In this document: piece after piece, positions 7,056-14,196 of the stretch
Position numbering within the stretch: position 1 is the stretch's first letter
Layout: the number at the start of each line of letters is the position of its first letter
Origin: Bacteroidales bacterium UBA6207
GTDB taxonomy: Bacteria; Bacteroidota; Bacteroidia; Bacteroidales; F082
Direction of reading: 5' to 3'
DNA: 14,223 nt
Assembly (NCBI GenBank): GCA_002421995.1
Contig: DISP01000074.1
Coordinates: 1-14,223 of the forward strand
Notes under the pieces: generated by a model
What the model saw: the letters and a program-made list of their open reading frames with translations, nothing else
Database searches by the model: none
What the model was told of the DNA's origin: nothing
Position numbers and translations under genes: made by a program

Positions 7056-8264
7056 ATGACAACAATTGCAAAAGCCGGAAACAGCGGAAAACGCTCGGAT
7101 TGCGAGGTGACCATCTCTGTCACCGGTAACGAACACAATGAAATATTTCTGCGCAGCAAGGTGATGACCCTCTATGGTAAAAGCATCCAACGCCTGCTCG
7201 AAAATATCTTGCTTTTTTATGATCTGCATGGTCTTCGGATCGAAATTGATGATCAGGGTGCGCTCGAATGGGTGATCGCAGCAAGAACAGAAGCAGCGCT
7301 GCGTCAACTATTTGCGTTGAACAAAGCCTACATGCCTGTTTCTGCTCACCCTGTCATCACTGCCACAGACAAAGACCGCGACAGGGTCTCTCGCCTCTAC
7401 CTGCCGGGCAACAGTCCCTGGCTCATGCTCAATGCCGCAATTCACAAACCGGATGGAATTATTCTCGACCTGGAAGATTCTGTGGCTCCTGGCAAAAAGG
7501 CCGAGGCCGCCGTTTTGGTACGCAACGCCTTGCTCTCGTTGGATTTCATGGGGGCTGAGAAGATGGTTAGAATCAACCAGCTGCCATTAGGTTTCAACGA
7601 CCTTGATATGGTGATGGCAGCTGTGCCGCAATTGATTCTGCTTCCTAAATGCGAAAAGGCGACACAGGTGCATCAAACCATGCAGCATATTGACATGCTG
7701 CGTGCGAAACACCGGATAGAGCAGCCCATCTGGCTGATGCCTATCATTGAAAGTGCCCTTGGTGTGCAACATGCGTTTGAGATTGCAAAGGCATCGCCGG
7801 CTGTTGTTGGTCTGGCTATCGGCCTCGAAGATTATACTGCCGATTTGGGTGTGCAGCGCACTCCCCAGGGTTTGGAATCTTTGTATGCTTGTTCGGCCAT
7901 TGTGAACGCATGCAAAGCTGTCGGCATTCAGGCCAATGATGCTGTTTTTGCTGATGTGATGGATGCAGAAGGGTTGAAAGCCAACATAATACGCTCAAAG
8001 ATGCTCGGATTCGAGGGCATGGGTTGCATCCACCCCAGACAGATTGCACTTATTCACAAAGGCTATGCCCCCGAAGAGGCTGAAATTGAAAAAGCAGCTA
8101 AGATCGTGACTGCTTTTGAAGAGGCCGTTGCAAACGGACATGGGGTGGTGGCTCTTGGAAGCAAAATGGTGGACCTCCCGGTGGTGAAACGTGCACAAAA
8201 GATCATGGCAACAGCAAAGGCCAGAGGCCTGTTAGTTAAAACTGAAGACAATGGAAATAAATAA
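7056..8264 (+). CDS. citDE: Fused citrate lyase gamma (acyl carrier, CitD) and beta (citryl-ACP lyase, CitE) subunits
   Basis: This 402-residue polypeptide joins two citrate lyase subunits usually encoded by separate genes. Residues ~4-90 match CitD, the acyl carrier: AKAGNSGKRSDCEVTI at the prosthetic-group end and DDQGALEWVIAARTEAAL near residue 75, which parallels the DDKGALDCILRARLEALL stretch of E. coli CitD. Ser14 (in KRSD) is the likely carrier of the phosphoribosyl-dephospho-CoA arm; Ser10 is the alternative. Residues ~105-402 are CitE: LYLPGNSPWLMLNAA, LDLEDSVAP with Asp138/Glu140/Asp141, KMVRIN, LPKCE, PIIESALGV, GLEDYTADLG and CIHPRQI. CitE cleaves citryl-ACP to oxaloacetate and acetyl-ACP. 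I chose ATG 7056, which falls just before the conserved AKAG block; the frame is open upstream to 7026, but that would overlap the transporter. The 3' end overlaps citF by 14 bases, which suggests translational coupling. Confidence 0.88.
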   Translation: MTTIAKAGNSGKRSDCEVTISVTGNEHNEIFLRSKVMTLYGKSIQRLLENILLFYDLHGLRIEIDDQGALEWVIAARTEAALRQLFALNKAYMPVSAHPVITATDKDRDRVSRLYLPGNSPWLMLNAAIHKPDGIILDLEDSVAPGKKAEAAVLVRNALLSLDFMGAEKMVRINQLPLGFNDLDMVMAAVPQLILLPKCEKATQVHQTMQHIDMLRAKHRIEQPIWLMPIIESALGVQHAFEIAKASPAVVGLAIGLEDYTADLGVQRTPQGLESLYACSAIVNACKAVGIQANDAVFADVMDAEGLKANIIRSKMLGFEGMGCIHPRQIALIHKGYAPEEAEIEKAAKIVTAFEEAVANGHGVVALGSKMVDLPVVKRAQKIMATAKARGLLVKTEDNGNK

Positions 8265-9819
8265 AAATCTTTTTCTGGTGAATGCAGCAGGCAGAAAAGT
8301 GCCTGAATATGTGAATGGTATCCGCCAAACCCCTTATGCAGGCGTAGGTGTGCATCTGCCGTCGGGTCAAAAATATGGACCTCCGGTAGCCTCCTGCGTT
8401 AACTATCCTGCCGATGGAAACAAATTGTTGCCCGATCTGGGTACGGCATTGCTGAAGGCGGGTTTGCGCGATGGAGTCGTGATCTCGACACACCACCATT
8501 TTCGAAATGGCGACCTTATAGCACAGCAGATTTTCGATTTTGCACATGCAATGGGTTTCAAAAACCTCGTATGGGCGCCCTCGGCCTCTTTCGACTGCCA
8601 CAAAAGCCTGATTCCCTATCTCGAAGACGGGACAATACACCACATCGAAGGCAGTATGAACGGTCCGCTCGGCATTTTTACTTCACAGGGAAAAATGCAG
8701 GGCATGGGTGTGCTGCGATCACATGGCGGACGCTATCAAGCCATACAGGATGGCGAGCTGCGTATTGATATTGCTGTGATTGCTGCTCCTGCTGCCGATG
8801 CTTTCGGAAATGCTACCGGCGATCGCGGACAAGCTGCCTGTGGCCTGCTCGGTTTTGCACTGGCCGACTCCCGTTATGCAACTGCCGTTGTGGTGATTAC
8901 TGATAATCTCGTGCCATTTCCCTGTGTTCCATGGCAGATACAGGGAAACGACGTTGATTTTGTGGTGGTTCAGCAACAGATTGGCATTGCGGAGAAAATA
9001 GTTTCAGGTACAACCGAAATAACTAAAAGTCCCGACAGATTGTATATTGCCGAACTCACTGCGCGTTTCTGTGATGAGGCTGGGATTGTCAAAGACGGAT
9101 TTTCCTTCCAGTCTGGCTCCGGTGGCACTTCGCTGGCTGTGACCCATTATCTTGCCGGGATCATGCGCAGAAAACAGGTAAAGGCAAGATTTGTCAGGGG
9201 AGGCAGCACCAAATACCTTGTGCAGATGCTCGAAGAAGGCCTCACAGACTATATCCTCGATGGGCAAACTTTCGATATGGAAGGGGTGAGGTCAATGCGC
9301 GAAAATGAACGACATGTCAACACCAGCCCGTTCACAAGCTACAACTATCATGGCAAAGGCAATTTTTCGAGTATGCTCGACCTGGCCATCTTGGGTGCAA
9401 CTGAAGTTGACCTGAACTTCAACGCCAATGTGGCAACTCACTCTGACGGTCTTTTGCTGCATGGCATTGGTGGCTGGCAAAACTGTCTTTTTGCCAAATG
9501 TGTGATTCTGCCTGTGCCACTGTTTCGCGACCGAATTCCGGTTATAAAGGATGAAGTAACAACCTTGTGCGGCCCCGGAGAGCTGATTGATGTGGTGATC
9601 ACCGAAAGAGGAATTGCTATCAACCCACTGAGGCATGACCTGATAGACAGGCTGAAAAACAGTAAATTGCCGCTGCGCAGCATCCAGGTCCTCAAAGCAG
9701 AAGCCGATGCTTTGTGTGGAGTACCCGAGAAACCGTGTTTCACAGATAGAGCTGTTGCCGTTGTGAAATGGGTTGACGGCAGCACAATTGACACTATCTG
9801 GCAGATAGAACAACAATAG
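8251..9819 (+). CDS. citF: Citrate lyase alpha subunit (citrate:acetyl-ACP transferase)
   Basis: The 522-residue product matches the length and motif order of CitF (about 510 residues in enterobacteria), the subunit that exchanges acetyl for citryl on the acyl carrier. Visible blocks include the early GRKVPEYVNG and TPYAGVG region, the hallmark STHHHFRNGD near residue 80, GSMNGPLG, LRSHGGR, APAADAFGNATG, DNLVPFPCVPWQIQG, FSFQSGSGGTSLAV, FVRGGSTKYLVQMLEEGL, VATHSDG and ITERGIAINP. The fold belongs to the CoA-transferase superfamily. ATG 8251 lies inside the last codons of citDE (14-base overlap, different frame), so the lyase subunits are probably made in fixed ratio. The gene is the last confident member of the operon; no citX, citG, citC or oxaloacetate decarboxylase gene follows. 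Confidence 0.95.
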   Translation: MEINKNLFLVNAAGRKVPEYVNGIRQTPYAGVGVHLPSGQKYGPPVASCVNYPADGNKLLPDLGTALLKAGLRDGVVISTHHHFRNGDLIAQQIFDFAHAMGFKNLVWAPSASFDCHKSLIPYLEDGTIHHIEGSMNGPLGIFTSQGKMQGMGVLRSHGGRYQAIQDGELRIDIAVIAAPAADAFGNATGDRGQAACGLLGFALADSRYATAVVVITDNLVPFPCVPWQIQGNDVDFVVVQQQIGIAEKIVSGTTEITKSPDRLYIAELTARFCDEAGIVKDGFSFQSGSGGTSLAVTHYLAGIMRRKQVKARFVRGGSTKYLVQMLEEGLTDYILDGQTFDMEGVRSMRENERHVNTSPFTSYNYHGKGNFSSMLDLAILGATEVDLNFNANVATHSDGLLLHGIGGWQNCLFAKCVILPVPLFRDRIPVIKDEVTTLCGPGELIDVVITERGIAINPLRHDLIDRLKNSKLPLRSIQVLKAEADALCGVPEKPCFTDRAVAVVKWVDGSTIDTIWQIEQQ

Positions 9820-9830
9820 AATCAAAGCTT

Positions 9831-9874
9831 GATGGTTGGCTGATACAGTTGTCTAATCACAAGGTTTAACCATC
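9831..9874 (+). terminator. Weak stem-loop after citF, possible terminator
   Basis: GATGGTT (9831-9837) is the exact reverse complement of AACCATC (9868-9874), with two possible further G-U pairs inward and a large loop. It begins 11 bases after the citF stop. The following sequence is T-rich but has no clean T-run. Position supports a transcript end; the structure alone is weak. Confidence 0.25.
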
Positions 9875-10015
9875 CTGTCTTCACATTGTTTTATTAGCCA
9901 TAATCGTATTGATTTGAAACTTACCTCGACCATTATGTCTTCATCCACCTGAAAATCCTCAAACCGAATTTTTAAAAATTTCAAATTCAAAAATTCACAT
10001 TATAAAACATCTGCA

Positions 10016-10025
10016 CACCTTTGCA
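10016..10025 (+). promoter_or_regulatory. Candidate Bacteroidota promoter -7 element (CACCTTTGCA)
   Basis: CACCTTTGCA differs by one base from the TACCTTTGCA pattern common at Bacteroidota promoters (-7 consensus TAnnTTTG). The upstream 30 bases are AT-rich, but no good -33 TTTG is seen. What it would drive is unclear: either the doubtful small frame downstream or a leader RNA carrying the 10074-10102 hairpins. Confidence 0.3.
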
Positions 10026-10338
10026 TCGTGCAAAAATTGATCAGGACTCCCTTTTAATTACTCTCACAGCACTTTATTGTCACACAATAAACACTGTGAC
10101 AAGTTCTTTTGAACATTTCTCAACTCAAAGATATCCGGACTCAACCCAGGAACTTTATTTCGCTGAACTTTCTAATGGTTTATTTTATACAGGCTCATCA
10201 TGTGAGAATGCAGCTACAAATATAAACAACCTGCCGGCTCCTGGCCAGAGGAATATGGCTGCTTCTTTTGATGCCATCATCCAGCTCGCCGGTCAGCGAA
10301 TGGAGAGTTCCTATCATCAGTATAACCGGTTTTTTTAA
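10021..10338 (+). CDS. Doubtful small open frame, hypothetical or gene remnant
   Basis: A frame of about 105 codons runs from TTG 10021 to TAA 10336-10338. The first half overlaps inverted repeats and has no good start; GTG at 10096 would give about 80 residues. The second half (GSSCENAATNINNLPAP, AASFDAIIQLAGQRMESSY) has more protein-like composition and less AT-rich codons than the flanks. I recognise no domain. It may be chance or the tail of a decayed gene. Confidence 0.2.
   Translation: MHRAKIDQDSLLITLTALYCHTINTVTSSFEHFSTQRYPDSTQELYFAELSNGLFYTGSSCENAATNINNLPAPGQRNMAASFDAIIQLAGQRMESSYHQYNRFF
10074..10102 (+). repeat. Two overlapping inverted repeats (alternative hairpins)
   Basis: TTATTGT (10074-10080) pairs perfectly with ACAATAA (10084-10090) across a three-base loop. 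TTGTCACA (10077-10084) pairs perfectly with TGTGACAA (10095-10102) across ten bases. The two stems share bases and cannot form together. As DNA the second repeat could be an operator; as RNA the pair could be a switch. No regulator gene is nearby. Confidence 0.4.
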
Positions 10339-10343
10339 AATTT

Positions 10344-10357
10344 TTTGATTAATCAAA
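10344..10357. repeat. 14-base perfect palindrome TTTGATTAATCAAA
   Basis: The sequence is identical on both strands over 14 bases and lies about 90 bases upstream of the promoter-like element of the secreted-protein pseudogene. A dimeric regulator could bind it, but AT-rich palindromes also arise by chance. Confidence 0.35.
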
Positions 10358-10439
10358 CCAGGTGTAACCTACTCTTTCCTTACCATTATTTTCTCTGTTT
10401 TTTTTTCGTTTTTATTATTCAAAAATGATTTCCAATTTG

Positions 10440-10449
10440 TACCTTTACA
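10440..10449 (+). promoter_or_regulatory. Candidate Bacteroidota promoter -7 element (TACCTTTACA)
   Basis: TACCTTTACA matches nine of ten bases of the TACCTTTGCA pattern and lies about 45 bases before the ATG at 10495, a plausible leader length. The upstream -33 element is not clear. If active it would transcribe the secreted-protein pseudogene. Confidence 0.35.
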
Positions 10450-10494
10450 AAACAAACCTAAAACAAAAGAATTTTAGCGTTAATTTACATTCAT

Positions 10495-13301
10495 ATGAAG
10501 ACAAAACAGCTATGAGCGATCTTGATGTTATTCGGAACATCAATGTATGGACAAGTGACAAAGAACGATTCCAGACCAATGCCAATCAGAGCTCCTGACA
10601 ATGAGCAGGCAATTAGTAATCGGGTAATAGTACCGCCTTTTGATCAGACTTTTACAGTTTTTCCTTCCGGCAAAGCAACTAAGATGGACAATGCTGTTTC
10701 AGTGATACCTATCGGAACTTCGGGTAATGCACTTGGTTTTTCGGTAGGCTCAAGAACAGCCAATATTTCTATAAATAACGAGTTTCAAACCATCGTGTTC
10801 ACACATCGCTTACAAACACCAAATATCAAATTACATCGGATATGATGTGTCTTTTGACAAGGGCGAAAATTGGCAATTGAATAAGATTAGCTACGATCCT
10901 ACACTAAATGGATTTTTTCCGGCACGTTATCCAATGGGTGCCATTTATAACCCGACGGGTAATAACGATCCACAGAATGCTTACCACACTTATATTGCTC
11001 CATTGATTGATGGAAGTCTTGGTTTGAGCGGCTCATGGGGTGGGATTGGATTTGGGGCAAAAAGATTTGATGCAACCACATAAGGTGCTCAAAACTCCTT
11101 CAACTCAAATGGGACTTTTCATTGGTATCTGCCTTCGACCTATACAATACAACCCGGTGGCATTGCCTGGTTTATTAACCAAAGGACATCATGGAACGGC
11201 ACTTCTTTTACTTACGATGGAAAACTTAATGTAGCGCATGGCTCTTTTAATGAAAATACCGGAATTTTTGATTATGAAGTGCAGGAATGGTCTTTCATCA
11301 TTATTTCTAATCAATTAATAAACGACATAGAAATTGCTTTCTCACCTGACGGATTGATAGGTTGGATAAGCATGCTTACAAACCGGCCAACTGGTCTTCC
11401 CTATACATCGAACCATCCTGTGTTGTATAAAACAACGGATGGTGGTGCGACCTGGACAGGTCCTATCGAGGTACAGCTGGGGGGAGCAGCCGGACTTGAA
11501 GGCGTAAAACAGTTTGTCACCAACGAAGCTTTGGCAAATTTGTACAATCCAGGGCCGGTTCCTAATCGTGATCAAATCCCTTATTTCATGGGGTATTACC
11601 ACAACTTTGTGGTTGATGCCTGGGGTAATCCTCATTTGCATGGCAACGTCATGATTGCTGACCTTGCAACTGGATCAATCTTTACCGGTTCGAGTTTCAA
11701 TGCACCTTTTCATATTTGGTCATCGGATGGGGGAAGCACCTGGCAATCTTATAAGTTAAGTGATATCAAACAGTTTATGGCTGAATTTTATGGCGGAGGA
11801 TCAACAGTTTATCATTACAACCAGAATCAAATTTCAAACACACCTGATGGTACAATTGTGTTCTTTTCTTGGATAGACAGTGACCTTCCTGATGCAATTA
11901 CAAATAATTATCCTGATATTTATTTCAGCAGCTTTGTGCCATATGAAGGAGCAAACGGAATTCATAGTAATCCTGAAAATGTAACCGTCATGAGCAATGC
12001 AATGTGGAACGCTAATTGGGCGACAATGCCCGAAAGGGTTTTTGCAGAGGCCGTTAATGATACCACAAATGAATGCACAATACCCTGGATCTATCAAGAC
12101 CTCAATGGCAACCATGACCCGTCTGCACCGGTACAATTTAAATATATTGCGGACTTTAAAAAAAACTATACAATTCCTCAAAGCACAATCCTAACAGTGA
12201 CTCCATACAACCAATATGTTTCATCTTATGCCGGTGTAACAAATATCACTGTGTTTTCAACAATAGAGTGGAGTATCAGCGAGAGCCTCAACTGGTTAAG
12301 TGTAGAATCATCTTCTGGTACAGGCAATGAAACGATCGTTGTAAATTATGACGCCAACACAAGTTCTGAACCGCGCACTGGTAGCAAAAAGATCGCGGGA
12401 CCTGATAATAACCCATTTAGAGTTGTCTGGGTAACGCAGGCAGGCCTCATGCCTCTGATTGCCTACAGTGTTTCAGGTGGTGGAGTATATTGTGAAGGCA
12501 CTATTCCAACCGGAGTAAATATAGGATTGAGTGGATCGCAGTTAGGTGTAAATTACCAACTTAAATCTAATGGCGTTGGAATAGGTCAGGTATTATCAGG
12601 AAAAGGAAGTTCGCTTATTTGGAACAACATCGGTGCAGGTACCTATTCAATAGACGCTTATAATGGGTTTGATTCGATTGCTATGTCTGGTGTTGCGGTG
12701 ATAACCGAAATGCCATTAGTGCCGGTGAATGTCAGTATTATGAGCGATGCAAATGATGTTTGTCAGGGAACAGAAGTCACATTTACAGCCATTCCTGATA
12801 ATCAGGGAGAGAATCCTGTTTATCAATGGAATGTCAATGGCAACTTTGTTGCTGGAAACAGTTCGACCTTTAGCTATGTTCCTGTAAACAACGATGTTGT
12901 GTTTTCTGTTTTGACATCCGATTTAGGCTGTACAAGTGGGAATCCTGCAACATCAAATACGATTACAACGTGGGTTCACCCACTTCCGACTGTAACCTGG
13001 CCAGACTTTCAACCTGATACACTATGTATATTTTGGGAACCGGTTCCGTTATATGGAGGCCTTCCGGTTGGTGGTACTTATATCGGCGCCGGAATTGAAA
13101 ATGGTTATTTCTATCCTTCAGTTGCGGAATTTGGCGAACATACGATCTTTTACACTTTTACAGATGCGAACATGTGTTATGCCGAAGCTTCGCGCAGCTT
13201 GTTTGTTGACTATTGTACAACAATACCAGATATAAAAAACCATAAATACCATTGAGATTTATCCATATCCAGCTTTCGAAACCCTTACCGCCAAACGTTA
13301 A
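10495..13301 (+). pseudogene. Decayed gene for a T9SS-secreted beta-propeller/BACON/adhesin-like protein
   Basis: One ancestral gene of about 930 codons can be followed through four defects. ATG 10495 gives MKTKQL then TGA (10513-10515), then AILMLFGTSMYGQ, which reads as a signal peptide with a Trp-to-stop change. The frame shifts between about 10800 and 10840 (IVFTHR then YIGYDVSFDKG). TAA at 11081-11083 interrupts the frame, which then continues without a break to 13255. An A6 run at 13234-13239 shifts the end. Domains: sialidase-type Asp boxes (SFDKGENW 10850-10873, TTDGGATW near 11431-11454, SSDGGSTW 11720-11743), a BACON domain (~12190-12450, WSISESLNWLSVE, SSGTGNETIVV, VTQAG), an adhesin repeat (~12460-12720) and a PKD-like domain (~12725-12985). 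Out of frame follows IEIYPYPAFETLTAKR and TAA, a cut-off T9SS type A sorting signal. The role was probably surface glycan binding. Sequencing error could explain single defects but hardly all. Confidence 0.8.
13240..13301 (+). pseudogene. Remnant of the T9SS C-terminal sorting domain, frameshifted and truncated
   Basis: In the third frame these bases read INTIEIYPYPAFETLTAKR and then TAA. INTIEIYP-P is the start typical of the type A sorting domain of T9SS cargo (usually YPNP, about 75-80 residues). Dropping one A from the run at 13234-13239 joins it smoothly to PDIK of the upstream frame. The remaining ~55 residues of such a domain are absent, so the sequence was probably also cut here. Confidence 0.6.
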
Positions 13302-13362
13302 GCCCCCCATATCCCAATAATCCCAAAATTAGCTGAAAAAAAATAAACCCATCGAACGAAAT
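13302..13362 (+). other. Short junction between the secreted-protein pseudogene and the hsdM fragment
   Basis: Sixty-one bases with a C-run, AATCCCAAAATTAGC and A8 lead up to the hsdM ATG. They resemble neither sorting-domain coding sequence nor a gene. This may be the original upstream region of hsdM, joined here by a rearrangement. Confidence 0.3.
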
Positions 13363-13490
13363 ATGGCAAAACAGAAGAAGGAGACGAAAGAAAAGGCCAT
13401 TCAGGTAATGCTTTGGGATGCAGCAAACAAGCTGCGGGGGATCGTTGAACCGGCCGAATACACAAGCATGTTGTGCTGGGATTGATTTTC
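13363..13490 (+). pseudogene. hsdM: 5' fragment of a type I restriction-modification methyltransferase gene (hsdM), frameshifted
   Basis: From ATG 13363 the frame reads MAKQKKETKEKAIQVMLWDAA..., continuing NKLRGIVEPAEY, the well-known N-terminus of HsdM (LWxAANKLRGSVEPAEYKHVVLGLIFLKY). After EY the frame reaches TGA at 13483-13485, 40 codons in. Shifting frame at about 13462 gives KHVVLGLIF up to 13490, so an extra AC (TACAC in place of TAC) has broken the gene. Beyond 13490 the HsdM match ends abruptly (RNLPPSAF instead of LKYISDAF). The S-adenosylmethionine-binding and target-recognition parts, and hsdS and hsdR, are absent. Only about 43 codons of a gene that normally has ~500 remain, so it is a non-functional remnant. 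Confidence 0.8.
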
Positions 13491-13935
13491 CGTAACCTTC
13501 CCCCATCAGCATTTTGTATGCCTGACAGAAAGCCATCAACCTTGCCGGAAAGAAATTCAGCAGATGAGTCAAGTTGAGGCACATCAGATCAAAAATTTTA
13601 CCTTTCGGTATTGGATTCAGAAACAGCCTGAGGCCCACAAACAAGACGGCAATCGCCCATTTTTACAGCACAGTCCGGACAGTGCTCCGGGCAGTTGTAC
13701 GAGTAAATCGGACAACTGAAATTTGAAGCCGATGATGATAAAAAATGCGGCACGGATGGCCTTTAGACAGAAGTGAGCCTTCAGCCGGCAACAGCCCGGG
13801 ATTCTGTGTTTTTCGATGTTTCTTTCAGAAAGTTGAAAACCAAGGAAAGACAGATGGTTTGTCAAAACTCTTCGGTTAAAGCTTAATTTCTCCCGGAAAC
13901 CTTTGGTAACTATAGAACGGTGATGACTCTGATAT
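13491..13935. other. 445-base region without a recognisable gene
   Basis: After the hsdM fragment I see no intact gene on either strand. On the minus strand there are several overlapping frames of 60-119 codons. One between about 13640 and 13770 is cysteine-rich (CPEHCPDCAVKMGDC), and another contains a hydrophobic helix-like NFFPARLMAFCQAYKML. None has a convincing start or family match, and the frames interrupt each other, which suits a decayed gene or mobile-element remnant on the minus strand. A near-perfect palindrome lies at 13667-13686. Confidence 0.3.
13667..13686. repeat. 20-base near-perfect palindrome
   Basis: AGCACAGTCC is followed directly by GGACAGTGCT. Nine of ten positions on each arm are complementary, the only mismatch being A opposite A. 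It stands in otherwise unassigned DNA and could be a protein-binding site, a recombination remnant or chance. Confidence 0.35.
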
Positions 13936-14196
13936 GTGCGCATTCCAGAGCAGACAATACCGGTAAACCGACAACTTAAGAAAGGTGCAACATTAGCAGA
14001 TGAAACACCAGCTGTTGCAGAAGCTAGTGATGGGATTCCTGTAAGGTAAATTCATACTGGAAATTTTTTACATTTTTACCATTATATCTATGATTCTCAT
14101 GGTTTTTTTGATTTTGATGGTTCTGATGATACCCCTATATTTGCTGAAGTATTTAAAATCAGTATGTTATGGATACTAAAAAAGATGTTGCTTATA
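13936..14196 (+). pseudogene. Small unidentified frame interrupted by TAA, possible gene remnant
   Basis: From GTG 13936 a frame of 37 codons reads VRIPEQTIPVNRQLKK..., then ADETPAVAEASDGIPVR and TAA (14047-14049). The same frame continues past the stop with IHTGNFLHFYHYIYDSHGFF and DFDGSDDTPIFAEVFKI before ending at TAA near 14196. The composition either side of the stop is protein-like. I do not recognise a family. It may be two unrelated chance frames or one gene with a nonsense change; confidence is low. Confidence 0.2.

Larger units (their letters stand above)
9820..10494 (+). other. 675-base AT-rich intergenic region with inverted repeats
   Basis: After the citF stop this stretch has no convincing gene. 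It holds a weak stem (9831-9837 with 9868-9874), an AT-rich inverted repeat (9966-9973 with 9989-9996), a promoter-like CACCTTTGCA (10016-10025), two overlapping inverted repeats (10074-10102), a 14-base perfect palindrome (10344-10357), T-runs at about 10398-10416, and a second promoter-like element (10440-10449) just before the secreted-protein pseudogene. Bases 10180-10330 are less AT-rich than the rest and may be a gene remnant. Confidence 0.5.

Noticed and set aside
9966..9996. AT-rich inverted repeat GAATTTTT/AAAAATTC as a regulatory hairpin
   Set aside because: Perfect over eight bases but made only of A/T apart from the ends, so chance pairing in AT-rich sequence is likely.
10495..11083. 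Stop codon reassignment or selenocysteine at TGA 10513
   Set aside because: Codon 7 of a signal peptide is not a place for selenocysteine, no insertion hairpin was recognised, and a frameshift and TAA follow, so decay is the simpler explanation.
14050..14180. Hydrophobic frame (EIFYIFTIISMILMVFLIL) as a membrane peptide
   Set aside because: It comes from a T-rich stretch read in another frame, has no good start, and a hydrophobic translation is expected from such composition.
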